This document shows, one piece after another, positions 1-8,309 of a stretch of 64,000 nucleotides of DNA. Positions within the stretch are counted from its first letter, which is position 1; each line of letters starts with the position of its first letter. The translations under genes were made by a program, and so were the position numbers. The DNA lies in contig NZ_LR130759.1 of assembly GCF_900292015.1 (NCBI RefSeq), positions 3,658,001-3,722,000 of the forward strand. Reading direction: 5' to 3'. The notes below the pieces were generated by a model. The model saw only the letters and a program-made list of their open reading frames with translations, was not told the DNA's origin and ran no database searches. This stretch comes from Mycobacterium basiliense (lineage in GTDB: Bacteria; Actinomycetota; Actinomycetes; Mycobacteriales; Mycobacteriaceae).

Positions 1-2
1 CA

Positions 3-497
3 TCGAACGACCGAGCGATGATCAAGATCTTGCGTCAGCTCGGCTTTATCGATGCGAACAGCGTACCCACCGAACGGTACAACGACTACAAGGGGCACAA
101 CGGTAGTCGCGCGCTAGCGGCGGGCCTCCGCCAAGGCTGGTCTGAACTGTTCCTCAGCAATCGCGATATTTATAAGCTGCCAGTCTCAGACATCATCCGC
201 CGCGTAGCCCCGATCACCGGAACGAACGAATCTATATCGGCAAGGATTGCCAACACCTTCCAAAAGCTATGTTCGATTGCGGATTGGACCGAGGAACCAC
301 AAGCCGAGACACCAAGGCAGACTGAAGACTTGGGTACAGGCGATGTCGTTCAGAAGCACGACCAAGGGGACACGGGCGAGACCCACCTGAGCGGTCAACT
401 CCGCCTTCACCACGACATCCACGTGCATCTTCCGCCTGTATCCGATCCGGCTGTGCATCGGGCCATATTCCACGCCCTGAAGTCCGAACTCCTCTGA
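3..497 (+). CDS. DUF5343-family protein, 5' end outside the window
   Basis: The reading frame is open to the window edge; the first ATG is at 18, but the family normally has a winged-helix-like N-terminal segment before the part seen here, so the true start is probably upstream. Visible are the family-like stretch LRQLGFID, a conserved SRALAAGLRQGWSELF region, and a C-terminal tail with HHDIHVHLPPVSD typical of DUF5343. No biochemical role is established for the family. The stop codon overlaps the ATG of the downstream HEPN gene (TGATG), so the two are translationally coupled and probably work together. The protein is hydrophilic with no signal peptide or membrane segment. Family assignment is by pattern memory, moderately sure; function unknown. 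Confidence 0.7.
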   Translation, partial: SNDRAMIKILRQLGFIDANSVPTERYNDYKGHNGSRALAAGLRQGWSELFLSNRDIYKLPVSDIIRRVAPITGTNESISARIANTFQKLCSIADWTEEPQAETPRQTEDLGTGDVVQKHDQGDTGETHLSGQLRLHHDIHVHLPPVSDPAVHRAIFHALKSELL

Positions 498-1072
498 TGC
501 ACACAACGCTCCGCGACTGGCTTTTCCGGGGTATCTCGGCCGAGACAGCCTTGAACGAGCTAGAGCAGGGGGGTTACGCGGTCCGTGCGGCGACGGACCC
601 GAGCGCTCTTCAAAGAGTGATGCCGCTGGAAGATTTTTCCTCGGCGATCCGAGCCAATGCAATGGCCGCGCTTGAGGCCTACTTGGCTCTCCACTGCTTC
701 GAAAACGCCGCGCGAGAGCTAATCTCAGATCGCCTCTCTGAGGCGCATGGGTCGGATTGGTGGAATAAGTGTGCATCAAACCCACTACGGGAAAAGGTTG
801 CCAAACGCCAGCAGCAGGAAGACAAAGATCGCTGGCATATGCGGCGTGGCGCCGCCGAGATTTATTACACAGACTTTGGCGATCTAGCACTCTTGATCAA
901 GAACAACTGGCCGGATTTCGAGGACCTATTCCCGGATCAAAACTGGATCGGTGCCCGGTTCACCGAGCTTGAGAAATCGCGGAACATCGTGGCGCACAAT
1001 AACACCCTGGAGAAGCACGAGCGAGACCGCATCACGTTGTATCTACGAGATTGGCTTAAGCAGGTTGGATGA
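497..1072 (+). CDS. HEPN-domain protein (Swt1-type HEPN), putative RNase
   Basis: The protein has 191 residues. Its C-terminal half resembles the Swt1 HEPN domain and contains the HEPN active-site signature Rx4H as R162-NIVA-H167, directly followed by NN. HEPN proteins are mostly metal-independent endoribonucleases found in toxin-antitoxin, abortive-infection and CRISPR-associated contexts. The N-terminal part is helical and of unknown function. The start ATG overlaps the TGA of the DUF5343 gene, which fixes the start. No membrane segment is seen. It lies in a tRNA-linked integrative element, a usual place for defence cargo. RNase activity and a defence role are inferences; the intact motif is seen directly. 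Confidence 0.72.
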   Translation: MHTTLRDWLFRGISAETALNELEQGGYAVRAATDPSALQRVMPLEDFSSAIRANAMAALEAYLALHCFENAARELISDRLSEAHGSDWWNKCASNPLREKVAKRQQQEDKDRWHMRRGAAEIYYTDFGDLALLIKNNWPDFEDLFPDQNWIGARFTELEKSRNIVAHNNTLEKHERDRITLYLRDWLKQVG

Positions 1073-1200
1073 TTGGGTACCGGGTAGCAATGGGCACTAT
1101 CACTACATTGGCGCCGCCGGAGTCGCGGGTCTACTCAATCGCCACTACCCGAGTCAAGGACTTGCCGAAGAGGAGCATCCCCCTTGCTTGCTGCTAGATT

Positions 1201-2013
1201 TTGACAATGGTGCAGCGAGTCGCTATTCGCATTGACGTTGGTCCTGCCGTTCCACTGGACCTGGTGGCCGAACTCATCCAGAGCACCAGCACGGTTAGCA
1301 ACACCGCCGTTGCCCTAGACAGGCAATCAGAACTGAACCGCGCAACGCGTTTGCTACCACTGGATGAAGCTGCCCGAATCGAACTGATTGAGTACCTACA
1401 ATCGCAGAGATACCGATCGTTCGGCGACTATCCAGACGACAAACTTTATCGACGTTCGGGTCGCATACAGGGCATCCTCGAACGCCTATTCCCGTCGAGC
1501 CCTACCTTCGGGCCGCCGAGCCTATGGCCTCCGGCCGAGGCCCAGGCTGCGTATTTCCTTAACGCTCTAGCGGATGCCGGGTCATTAGTGCCGACAGTCG
1601 AGCGAATCACCTACAGCAACCCGCTCGAAATTGTTCTCACCGGCTTCACTTGGGGTCAGCTTGCAGTCAGCGGGGCTACCGGAGGATCACTCTATGCGTT
1701 GCTCAGCTTCGTTTCGTACGTAGGCCCCAAACGAGACAAGATTAGAGCTCAAGCGGAGAAGACACGGGCTGAGGCCGGAAAGCTTGACGCGGAGGCCGAA
1801 GAAGCACAGGCGCGGGCACAGCAGATCCGAACTGACGCAGAGTGCAAAGCTGAGGTCAACCGCGTGTTGCTCCGCCGGGTGCAGGACGGTCAAGCCGTTC
1901 TTAGCCTTCAACAAATCGCTGAGATCGTTAACGAAAAGGCAATCGCCGCTATCCTTAGGTTGACCCAGTGGCCGCTTGAGATCGAAGACATATCTGACAA
2001 CGAGGCGGATTAA
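1201..2013 (+). CDS. Hypothetical protein with hydrophobic segment and coiled coil
   Basis: The protein has 270 residues from TTG 1201; an ATG two codons in (1207) is an equally good start and no strong ribosome site decides. I do not recognise a family. Residues about 140-178 form a hydrophobic stretch rich in Gly, Leu and Ser, probably one membrane hairpin or helix. It is followed by an Ala/Glu/Lys/Arg-rich coiled coil with repeated EKTRAEA-like heptads (about 180-220) and an acidic tail. It is the third gene on the same strand, 128 bp after the HEPN gene, so it may belong to the same cassette as a membrane-associated partner. It ends 4 bp before the convergent integrase relic. Confidence 0.55.
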   Translation: MTMVQRVAIRIDVGPAVPLDLVAELIQSTSTVSNTAVALDRQSELNRATRLLPLDEAARIELIEYLQSQRYRSFGDYPDDKLYRRSGRIQGILERLFPSSPTFGPPSLWPPAEAQAAYFLNALADAGSLVPTVERITYSNPLEIVLTGFTWGQLAVSGATGGSLYALLSFVSYVGPKRDKIRAQAEKTRAEAGKLDAEAEEAQARAQQIRTDAECKAEVNRVLLRRVQDGQAVLSLQQIAEIVNEKAIAAILRLTQWPLEIEDISDNEAD

Positions 2014-2017
2014 GCTT

Positions 2018-3413
2018 TCACGCGTGCCGACGTTGCAGCGGCACTACCTTCTTCGCTGCCTTTGCCACCGGCCGAGCAAGATTGGGCGCTGCCGCTTCGT
2101 CCTCGCGGATGCAGTCAGCGTAGGTGCTCAGGGTCAGTACGGAGCTGCTGTGGCCCCAGCCACTTGCTCACCTGCATGGAGTGCTCCCCCGCGCTCAAGG
2201 CCAGGGTGGCGAAGGTATATCGTAGATCGTACCAGCGGACCCTACCCAGACCAAAGGCCTGGCAAGCGGGCTGAAAGTAGTTGTGGTACAGGTTGTCCAC
2301 CACAACGGGCTTGGCCCAATAGAAATGGTCACCGGCACGCCGTCCAGGAAAAAGCGGCGCGTTCGATCTGTAGGTGTATCCGTGTGTGCTGATTGCCGAG
2401 AAGGGATGCACATTAGTCAAGTACTCGCGCAGATCGTCGGCCAACAACGGCGCTACAGGCACTACCCGGTTGGTAGACGCGTCGGATTTCGGTGTACCGT
2501 ACACCCACTGGGTCGGCTGATCCCGGTTCTACCCGTCGACGAGCGGCCGTACGGCTGATACGCACAGCGCCAGCCGCGCCCGGCATGTCGGACAACATGA
2601 CGTCCTGCACCTGCAAACCCTGAAGCTCGGCAGCCCGCACACCCGTGTAGGCCGCGAACACCGTTACCAGGGCGTAAATGGGATTGCCTTTGACGTTGCT
2701 GATGTAGGCCGCCAGGGCGGCAACCTGGCTGGACGTCAGGGGGCGATGCCTGAACGGCTGCCCCGCTCTGCTGCCAGGCTTGGTTGTACGACGACGGCCC
2801 GCCACAACCGGATTGGACGGGATGGCCTGATCGTCCACGGCTGTATCAAGAATCCGCTTGAGCGTGCCGACAATGTGCTTCACCGTTGCCGGCGACCGCT
2901 GATCCATTGCGGATTTTCCACCAGAGCGGATGGCAGCTTGGCGCTGGGGGTTGGGCTTGCCCCGCGTGACGAAACTGCGGCAAGGATGTGGCGCCAACAG
3001 ATCGGCGCGAAACCTTGCCACTTCGGCGGTGGTGATGGCGGCTACCGGCCGAGACCCTAACACCGCCGCAATGTGGGCGCGGTAGATCTTCTCGTAGCCC
3101 TGGATGGTGGTTGGCACTATCGTCCCTGCCAAGCTGTCCAGATATTGCCGTGCATAGGTTCCCAGCGGTGTGTTGGCCTTTGCCTTGGCGGACGACGGGT
3201 CAACATGACGGCTACTGTCGAGCTGGTTTTATACCTGGCGCAGATGTGCCTTGGCCTTCTTCTCGGTCGAAAAGGTCTCGGAGGTTTGCTTGAACTTGCC
3301 GCAGGGGATCCGAACTGGTCGCGGACAGGCTCACGCCACACAACCTGATAGCTCAGAATCGGGTTACCGAACTTGTCGACGTTGCCAGTCGGGCGCTTGC
3401 GGATGTACGCCAC
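2018..3413 (-). pseudogene. Tyrosine recombinase (phage-type integrase), frameshifted
   Basis: Three overlapping reading frames together make one integrase. The N-terminal part (3413-3117) begins MAYIRKRPTG at a GTG overlapping the stop of the resolvase. The middle part (3132-2413) holds the SAM-like core-binding domain and the first catalytic Arg in TGVRAAELQG. The C-terminal part (2504-2115) carries RWYDLRYTFATLAL. Near 2155 a run GGGG where GGG is expected shifts the frame; the other frame continues LGHSSSVLTLSTYAD, supplying the catalytic Tyr, and ends at 2018. At least three frameshifts are therefore needed. The first His of the HxxR box is also Tyr. No functional enzyme can be made without multiple frameshifts. 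H37Rv has an integrase fragment at the equivalent locus (Rv2309c). Confidence 0.85.
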
Positions 3414-4042
3414 TACGCCACACCCTCACGCTCGAGAACACCACGCACCGTGCTGAAATTCCAGATGTCACTGCGCGGTGCTGGAATTTTGGCTTCTGTC
3501 AACGCCTTAGCAATCGCCTTAGTTCCAAGACCCTGACCGCGAAGCGCCACAATACGGTCAACAACTTGTCGGTCGATTGTTGACGGCTTGCCAAGTTGCT
3601 TCCCTCGTTGCCGCGCTCTCACCAACCCCTGCTTTGTACGCAGACTGATCTTGTCGCGTTCTTCCTCGGCGAACCCCATACGTACGGTAAGCCAGAGCTT
3701 TTCGAGCTTGGCACTGTCAACGCCGTCAAGGCTCAGAACCCGCCAACCCTCGTCTTGCGCATCCTTGACAAGCTGCAGCCCGTCTAAGGTACTCCGACTA
3801 GCGCGGTCTAACGCGTTGACTAACAACACGTTTGCTAGGCCCGCCCTGATGGCGGCTACGGCAGCCGCGCGACCGTACAGCTTGTGTGTCTTCTTGCCGC
3901 TCATGACATCAAGAAACACCGTGACCAGATTGTACTCGTTTCCGGCACAGAATGATTCGAGCTGCTGTTTCTGAGCTTCAAGCCCGTACCCGCTATCCGC
4001 CTGCCGATTGGCGGATACGCGTAAATAGCCAATGGCTTTCAA
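3413..4042 (-). CDS. Serine recombinase (resolvase/invertase family)
   Basis: The resolvase catalytic domain starts MKAIGYLRVS with the nucleophile Ser10, followed by SGYGLEAQ, the DRASRS motif and the conserved FAEEERDKISLRTKQGL segment. A C-terminal helix-turn-helix follows (about 160-209: GLGTKAIAKALTEAKIPAPR). I chose the TTG at 4042 because it gives the canonical family N-terminus; the frame stays open upstream to 4141, but that extension overlaps the preceding gene and looks unlike the family. The stop TAG overlaps the GTG of the integrase relic by one base. It is intact, unlike the integrase and excisionase beside it, so it may have arrived separately or still be under selection. Confidence 0.85.
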   Translation of the reverse strand: MKAIGYLRVSANRQADSGYGLEAQKQQLESFCAGNEYNLVTVFLDVMSGKKTHKLYGRAAAVAAIRAGLANVLLVNALDRASRSTLDGLQLVKDAQDEGWRVLSLDGVDSAKLEKLWLTVRMGFAEEERDKISLRTKQGLVRARQRGKQLGKPSTIDRQVVDRIVALRGQGLGTKAIAKALTEAKIPAPRSDIWNFSTVRGVLEREGVA

Positions 4043-4601
4043 TACCCCGCATTCTTGCGAGGTTGGCCCGCTTGACGATTGGGTGCCTGCAATTCCCGCG
4101 TTTGGAGTGTAGTACTTGCAAGCCTTCCTGCTCCGCGACATTGATCAGTTCAGCGAGATACTCTGCGCGTGCACCGTAGGGCTCCCAAAGCACGAATTGG
4201 CGATTGCGTCGCACGTCAAACCAGGTTGCACCGTGATCGTTCAACTCCCCAAACGGCCCGTGTTCGCCACTGCGCATACCCCCGCACCAACAGAGGGTTC
4301 CCTTGCAGCGCTTGCCTACCAGCGGGCGGGGGCAGCTAGTGTTAGAAATTCGTTTCCATCCAAGCGCTTTGGCTCTTTGATCCACTTCGAAAATATGCTG
4401 CCAGTGCGGTGCCTCGGACTTGCCTATGCCCCTCAATAATTCATCACGCGAAGGTTCTGTCTCAAGCAACTGCTTGTTCAGATCGTCGGCCAGCGCTTCC
4501 ATCTGGTCGCGCTCCGCTATAGTCCAGTCCGGGAAACGGTCGACCGCATTATTCGCCTGTTCGATACGCTCCCAGGTTTCCTCTACATACGGGCAGGTCA
4601 T
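3993..4601 (-). CDS. Hypothetical protein of the integrative element
   Basis: The protein has 202 residues and no family I recognise. The N-terminal third is acidic and helical (MEALADDLNKQLLETEPSRDE is part of it). The middle has a Cys-rich patch (TSCPRP, KRC, TLCWCGG) that could bind metal, and the end reads RAEYLAELINVAEQEGLQV, a style common in small phage proteins. Its 3' end overlaps the start of the serine recombinase by 50 bp, so the two are probably cotranscribed. Base composition is lower in GC than the core genes further along, in keeping with acquired DNA. No function proposed. Confidence 0.5.
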   Translation of the reverse strand: MTCPYVEETWERIEQANNAVDRFPDWTIAERDQMEALADDLNKQLLETEPSRDELLRGIGKSEAPHWQHIFEVDQRAKALGWKRISNTSCPRPLVGKRCKGTLCWCGGMRSGEHGPFGELNDHGATWFDVRRNRQFVLWEPYGARAEYLAELINVAEQEGLQVLHSKRGNCRHPIVKRANLARMRGIESHWLFTRIRQSAGG

Positions 4602-4741
4602 TCAGCATTCCTTCCGAGTCATCGATCGTTTTCAATTGCTCTGTCGTTCAGATCATCTCGATCCCTAGCGTTGATACAACTAGGCCGCCGGTTGTTCCTG
4701 GCTGTGGCCGCATTGATCGCTGGTCCCGTTCCGTATTCCGC

Positions 4742-4947
4742 TCATGGGTCCTCGACAAACCTTTCCAGGTCTGCCCGCGACCAGTAAGACCGCCGCCCAC
4801 AATTTTGGGCCTAGGCAACCTGCCGGATTCGTAGGCGTGATACTTCACCGTTTCAACCGTGGCAGAAGAAAACCCGAGTCACTGCAGATAGAGAGCGGCC
4901 TCATGCACGTTGAGGTATTGCTTGAATTGAGGCGGCGCAATAGACAA
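4742..4947 (-). pseudogene. Excisionase-like small HTH protein, broken
   Basis: Reading from TTG 4947 gives a short HTH protein with YLNVHEAALYLQ, then an in-frame TGA, then GFSSATV and KYHAYESGRLPRP, typical of AlpA/Xis-type excisionases. After VGG the frame fails, but the second alternative frame continues SYWSRADLERFVEDP and stops at 4742, exactly the expected C-terminus. One nonsense codon and one frameshift therefore separate it from a working excisionase. It sits upstream of the recombinases on the same strand, as expected for an element's directionality factor. H37Rv has a possible excisionase (Rv2310) at the corresponding place. Confidence 0.75.
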
Positions 4948-5229
4948 TGTTGAGGCCCTTTCTCGAAAAAGCGTGGACATTTGCTGACCGCGATGCCCAT
5001 TGCAACCCACTATACCCGACCCCGACCACCCGCTCCACACGAAAACTGGTGCACCACAACGCATTCAGCCCGGCCAGGTGGGGTAGAATCAACGCCGGGT
5101 CTACGCGGCTGGGCCGGGTAAAAACGGTCATGCCGGACCGAGGCGTCGCATGGCTGACACGGGCGCGGACCCTACCCCGTTATCTATGCAGGCCGTGCCA
5201 AGGCGTCGACAAACGGAAAGGCGCGTAAA

Positions 5230-5646
5230 ATGAATGCGCTACAAGATCTGAACTCACTCGACGAGCGTTTCATGCTGGCGCCCTTTGGCGGCGATTCCGG
5301 CTACAACACCGAAGGCGACGCACTGGTCCAGGTCTTGGCTGACGGCACAGACCTCAACGCCATCTGGGAAGAGCTACGAACAGTTCTTGCTACCTGGAAC
5401 AAAGAACGATCAGCCATCGCCCAACTGCTGAGCTATCACACCACCAACACCGCTGACGCCGTACCGCAAAGCATCAGCGACGAATCCTTCGAGCCTGCTT
5501 CCGAATTCGGTGAACCAACCAGCCTGAGGGTTCCCAGCGAGTACCTGCTGCTCGGCTACACCCTAGAAGACTACGACCGCGCCACCTGATTCACCTGGAA
5601 AGCCCTGCGCGCCATGACCGCAGAACAAGTCCGCGCCGGACACTAG
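5230..5646 (+). pseudogene. Phage structural protein fragment (possible major capsid N-terminus)
   Basis: The open frame starts at ATG 5230 after a GGAAAGG ribosome site and runs 119 codons to a TGA at 5587. Reading through the TGA (probably once CGA) gives FTWKALRAMTAEQVRAGH before a second stop at 5644. The style (SLDERFMLAPFGGDSGYNT, VPSEYLLLGYTLEDYDRAT, FTWKALR) recalls the N-terminus of actinophage capsid-like proteins, which are far longer. I read it as a 5' fragment left by a deletion whose edge lies near 5646. The capsid identity is from memory and uncertain; that it is a truncated phage gene is more secure. Confidence 0.5.
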
Positions 5647-5944
5647 TTGCGGCCGAGATATCCCGAACGCTCATTCCGGCCTTGCGTAGGTCCGCGATCA
5701 ATTCCCGCACCTCGTTACGGTCCAGGGTTTTTGTGATCGGCTGTAGCCGGTTCGCTAGGTACGCCGGCCAACTCTCAAACCCTAGGGCTGCATGGATCTC
5801 GCCGGCTTTTGCCTCTACCAGCAATCCAGCCAGCTTGTTGAGGTTCCGCGCTGCTGCGTCCGCCGTACGTCGAATGCATCTGTCCAGCTCCTCGGCCGCA
5901 TCTAGCTGCTCGGCCGGGTCACGGAGCTCTGTTTCGGGTTTCAC
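5591..5944 (-). pseudogene. Phage-type HTH protein, 3' end replaced at a deletion scar
   Basis: The 117-codon frame starts at ATG 5944. Residues up to about 99 look genuine: a helical N-terminus, LGFESWPAYLANRL, and a helix-turn-helix-like stretch ELIADLRKAGMSVRDISAAT. After that the frame runs antisense into the 3' end of the capsid-like fragment and loses protein-like character (SVRRGLVLRSWRAGLSR). A natural version would continue the recognition helix. This supports a deletion that fused two inward-facing phage gene fragments near 5646. It may still be translated as a truncated protein. No defined family. Confidence 0.5.
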
Positions 5945-6311
5945 GTATGGAGTGTAGATCGAAAGATAGCTCGATGCCAGACAAGAACGCTTTTACCAGC
6001 ATTATCTGGCTACTTCAAATCGCTTAATAGTTTGCTAGTGGACCCGTGAGCCTAGTACTAGCCTGTCACGACAGCATTACCCAAGCCCACGGCTTTGGCC
6101 CGCTTGCGCGTCGCGTCCGTATGCGTGAAAGCGAATATTTGCTGGCCCCACGAAAACTGATGCGCTTCGGCGCACCAAGGTTGCTGGCGTCGGTGTCAGC
6201 CGGTTTAAGTCGTCCGCTTGCTGACGCGGTGCTGACGCGGCGGCATTTCCGGGTGTCAGCAGATAGATCGGTCGAGATACCTATAGCGCTTCTACCTGCG
6301 CTTTCATCTTG
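5945..6311. other. Non-coding end of the integrative element
   Basis: No convincing gene is present; the frame from 6046 to 6366 runs through the tRNA and is spurious. The stretch is locally AT-richer near 5950-6030. It contains two abutting copies of an 11-bp unit TGCTGACGCGG (6219-6240) and two further GTGTCAGC words (6194-6200 region and near 6257). Such short repeats beside a tRNA 3' end could be recombinase or excisionase arm sites, but that is a guess. Confidence 0.35.
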
Positions 6312-6385
6312 TGGGGCGAGTCGGACTCGAACCGACGACCAACGGATTATGAGTCCGCGGCTCTAACCAACTGAGCTACCGCCCC
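6312..6385 (-). tRNA. metV: tRNA-Met (CAU)
   Basis: The reverse strand folds into a standard cloverleaf. A 7-bp acceptor stem GGGGCGG pairs with the 3' TCGCCCC (one G-U pair), the D arm is AGCTCAGTTGGTTAGAGC, the anticodon loop is CTCATAA with CAT, and the T arm contains GGTTCGAGTCC. The discriminator base is A and CCA is not encoded. CAU could mean elongator Met or lysidine-modified Ile; I call Met because the sequence agrees with my memory of mycobacterial metV at this locus. Its 3' end faces the decayed integrative element, as expected for a tRNA attachment site. Confidence 0.9.
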
Positions 6386-6505
6386 TGGTGCTAACTAACT
6401 ACGGATAGATTCTCCGATCTCCTGGTCTGGGCTTCCACCCATGTCTAAGGCATCCGCGAGGTTAGCCGAGTCGCCGTGGGGCAGGTGCTCCGCGGCGATC
6501 AGCCG

Positions 6506-6613
6506 TCACGTTAGAACAACCCAGACATTAGCGCCCGCAAACATCGCCAACGACGCCGCGGTGTACCGGAGCCCGCGCGATACCAGCCCGGCGCTCCCGG
6601 CGCATGGCATTCC
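6506..6613 (-). pseudogene. Possible C-terminal remnant of a membrane protein
   Basis: One reverse-strand frame gives GLVSRGLRYTAASLAMF followed by AGANVWVVLT and a stop at 6506, resembling a last transmembrane helix, with no matching start or upstream body. It lies between the tRNA and the P-type ATPase relic in a zone of broken genes. The parent family is not recognised; weak evidence. Confidence 0.2.
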
Positions 6614-6640
6614 CTGACTAATGGATGTAGGTGGTTTCCG

Positions 6641-7130
6641 CTGCTAGAAAGTGGCGACCGCGTGCCCGCCGACGCCGTGGTGCTCACGCAGAACCGGCTG
6701 CTCGTCGACTCATCCATGCTCACTGCAGAGAGCGAGGCCGCCCTGGTCCCCGAAGCACTGCTACCGACGGTGATGCTGTCGCTGGCGTTGGGTCCCGAGC
6801 AGATGTCCAAGAGGCAGATCCGGGTGCGCAACCTCGAAGCGGTCGAGACGCTCGGCTCGACGGGCTGGCATCCCCCGCGCCGTTTCCCACCGGTAGCCGT
6901 TGGCGGCGCATCGGGTGCGGCACTTATCGCAATTGTCTTCGCCCACACGGCGAACGTCTTCGCGTGCCGGTCCTCGTCGCGGCCGCTGTGGGGATGTGTG
7001 GTCACGCTCGGCTCCATGCGGCCGCTGTGGGGATGTGTGGTCACGCTCGGCTCCATGCCGATCCTGCTCGCCGTCGAGCCCTGGATCAACGCGTGCGGGC
7101 CGTTCGTCGGCCGTGATTGGCCAAACTGCG
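6641..7130 (+). pseudogene. P-type cation ATPase relic with internal deletion
   Basis: Two separated parts of a P-type ATPase are fused in one frame. The first has LLESGDRVPADAVVLTQN and LLVDSSMLTAESEA (actuator domain, normally LLVDESALTGES), then LALGPEQMSKRQIRVRNLEA and VETLGS, which lead to the phosphorylation site. The DKTGT site itself is missing. The sequence jumps to AHTANVFACRSSSRPLWG, which belongs to the C-terminal membrane region. A 39-bp unit is then repeated in tandem and the rest is lost. It cannot pump ions. Substrate class is not assignable. Confidence 0.75.
6980..7057 (+). repeat. Perfect tandem duplication, 2 x 39 bp
   Basis: Bases 6980-7018 are repeated exactly as 7019-7057. 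The unit is a multiple of three and therefore keeps the frame of the ATPase relic, giving RPLWGCVVTLGSM twice. Confidence 0.95.
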
Positions 7131-7136
7131 CAGACG

Positions 7137-7427
7137 CTAGGTGTTTGGGCCTATCGTCTCGGGACTATCGGCAGCTTCGGCAGCAGCGATCAAAGCCCTG
7201 GCCAGCACGCGCGCGCGGCGGGGTGTGAGCAGCCGGTCGGAATTCAGCCCGCCGACGGCAACCCTGGATACGACGCGGCCGTCGGCGAATTGCATGCCAT
7301 GGATACTCACGGTGATGTCGTGACTCGCATTCGCGCTCTCGACAGTCCACGTCCTGCCATCGAATAGGCGCACACCGCCGCTCATGGTCGCATTGCTCTC
7401 CTGCGCTGTGTCTGTGGCGGCCCCCAC
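7137..7427 (-). CDS. Small conserved-type hypothetical protein
   Basis: The protein has 96 residues from ATG 7427; an internal ATG at residue 15 (MSGGVRLFDGRTWTVES) may be the true start and would give 82 residues. The sequence shows alternating polar/hydrophobic strands and ends with LTPRRARVLARALIAAAEAAD, a C-terminal helix seen in several small actinobacterial proteins of unknown role. There is no signal peptide. It stands alone between the ATPase relic and the lipoprotein gene on the same strand. Function unknown. Confidence 0.55.
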   Translation of the reverse strand: MGAATDTAQESNATMSGGVRLFDGRTWTVESANASHDITVSIHGMQFADGRVVSRVAVGGLNSDRLLTPRRARVLARALIAAAEAADSPETIGPNT

Positions 7428-7538
7428 GCTACGCCGACAAGATCAGCCCTCACAAGCGAACATTGCTGTGCTACAAAACAATCCGCACCTGTACGGCAGA
7501 AAGACGTGAGCTGGCGAGAAGGTGAACGGTGCGCACCG

Positions 7539-8309
7539 CTAGTAGACGTAAACCACCGCGCCGTCGCCGCCGTTGCACACCACCACAGACCCGTTGGCGG
7601 CGCAGGTCATCGTGTACGTCTGGCCCGTCACCGGACTGACCACCTCAAGCTGGCGAGGTGCGGCGCTAGCGGGTCCGCCGGCCCCGTACGCGAGCCGGAC
7701 CTGTTCGGCGAACGGACATGATGTCGCCGGTGATCCCGCCGCCGATTGAGTCAAGCCGCCCGCCGGCCCGGCCACGGTGGGACAGGCCTGGGCGCCCTCG
7801 GGCAAGGTCACCGGCGTGGTCGAAGGAGTAGAAGTCGTCGACGTCGTCCTGGTAGCGCCTGTGTCCAGCGTCCAGGTTGGGCACCCTTGGGTTTTGAACG
7901 CGACATCCGAGGGCTTTATCTGCACCAGCTGCTGTCCGGTCCCGGCACCGTTGGCGATGACGTCCTCCACGCTGCCGCCAAGGCCCCTCAGCCGCTCCCA
8001 ATAGCAGTCACTTCCGCCGGGCGAGCGATACGTGCCGGGCTGGATATCCACGCCTACCCGGTAGGTACCGTCGCCGGCAATGGTGCGCGGCCCGGCTCCG
8101 GAGGTTGTGGTTGGCGGAATCGACACCGTGGTTCCCGGGTAGATCGGCGGCAGCCGTGATTCCTCGTTGCCGTGCACCGGCACCCTGGGTGCCCCGGACC
8201 TGCCACCCGACCCAGAGCAGCCGACCAAACCGCCGGCAACCACCACGATGGCGAACACCGCTGTGACCGCGCCTGCCCGTCGGCGACCACCGCCAGCTGA
8301 ATCAGTCAA
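7539..8309 (-). CDS. Putative lipoprotein
   Basis: The protein has 256 residues. After a basic start, a hydrophobic helix (about residues 13-30) ends in a lipobox GLVGC with Cys31, followed by a Gly/Ser/Pro/Thr-rich linker. This predicts export and lipid anchoring on the outer face of the membrane. The body contains [17 protein letters not shown] and [13 protein letters not shown], a small beta domain common in actinobacterial secreted proteins of unknown role. A Thr/Ser-rich low-complexity stretch and a Cys-containing C-terminal domain follow. Its ATG overlaps the stop of the upstream AhpD-like gene (ATGA), so the two form an operon. Function unknown. Confidence 0.75.
   Translation of the reverse strand: MTDSAGGGRRRAGAVTAVFAIVVVAGGLVGCSGSGGRSGAPRVPVHGNEESRLPPIYPGTTVSIPPTTTSGAGPRTIAGDGTYRVGVDIQPGTYRSPGGSDCYWERLRGLGGSVEDVIANGAGTGQQLVQIKPSDVAFKTQGCPTWTLDTGATRTTSTTSTPSTTPVTLPEGAQACPTVAGPAGGLTQSAAGSPATSCPFAEQVRLAYGAGGPASAAPRQLEVVSPVTGQTYTMTCAANGSVVVCNGGDGAVVYVY

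Noticed and set aside
6046..6366. 106-codon plus-strand frame before the tRNA
   Set aside because: Runs through the tRNA-Met gene and has no protein-like features.
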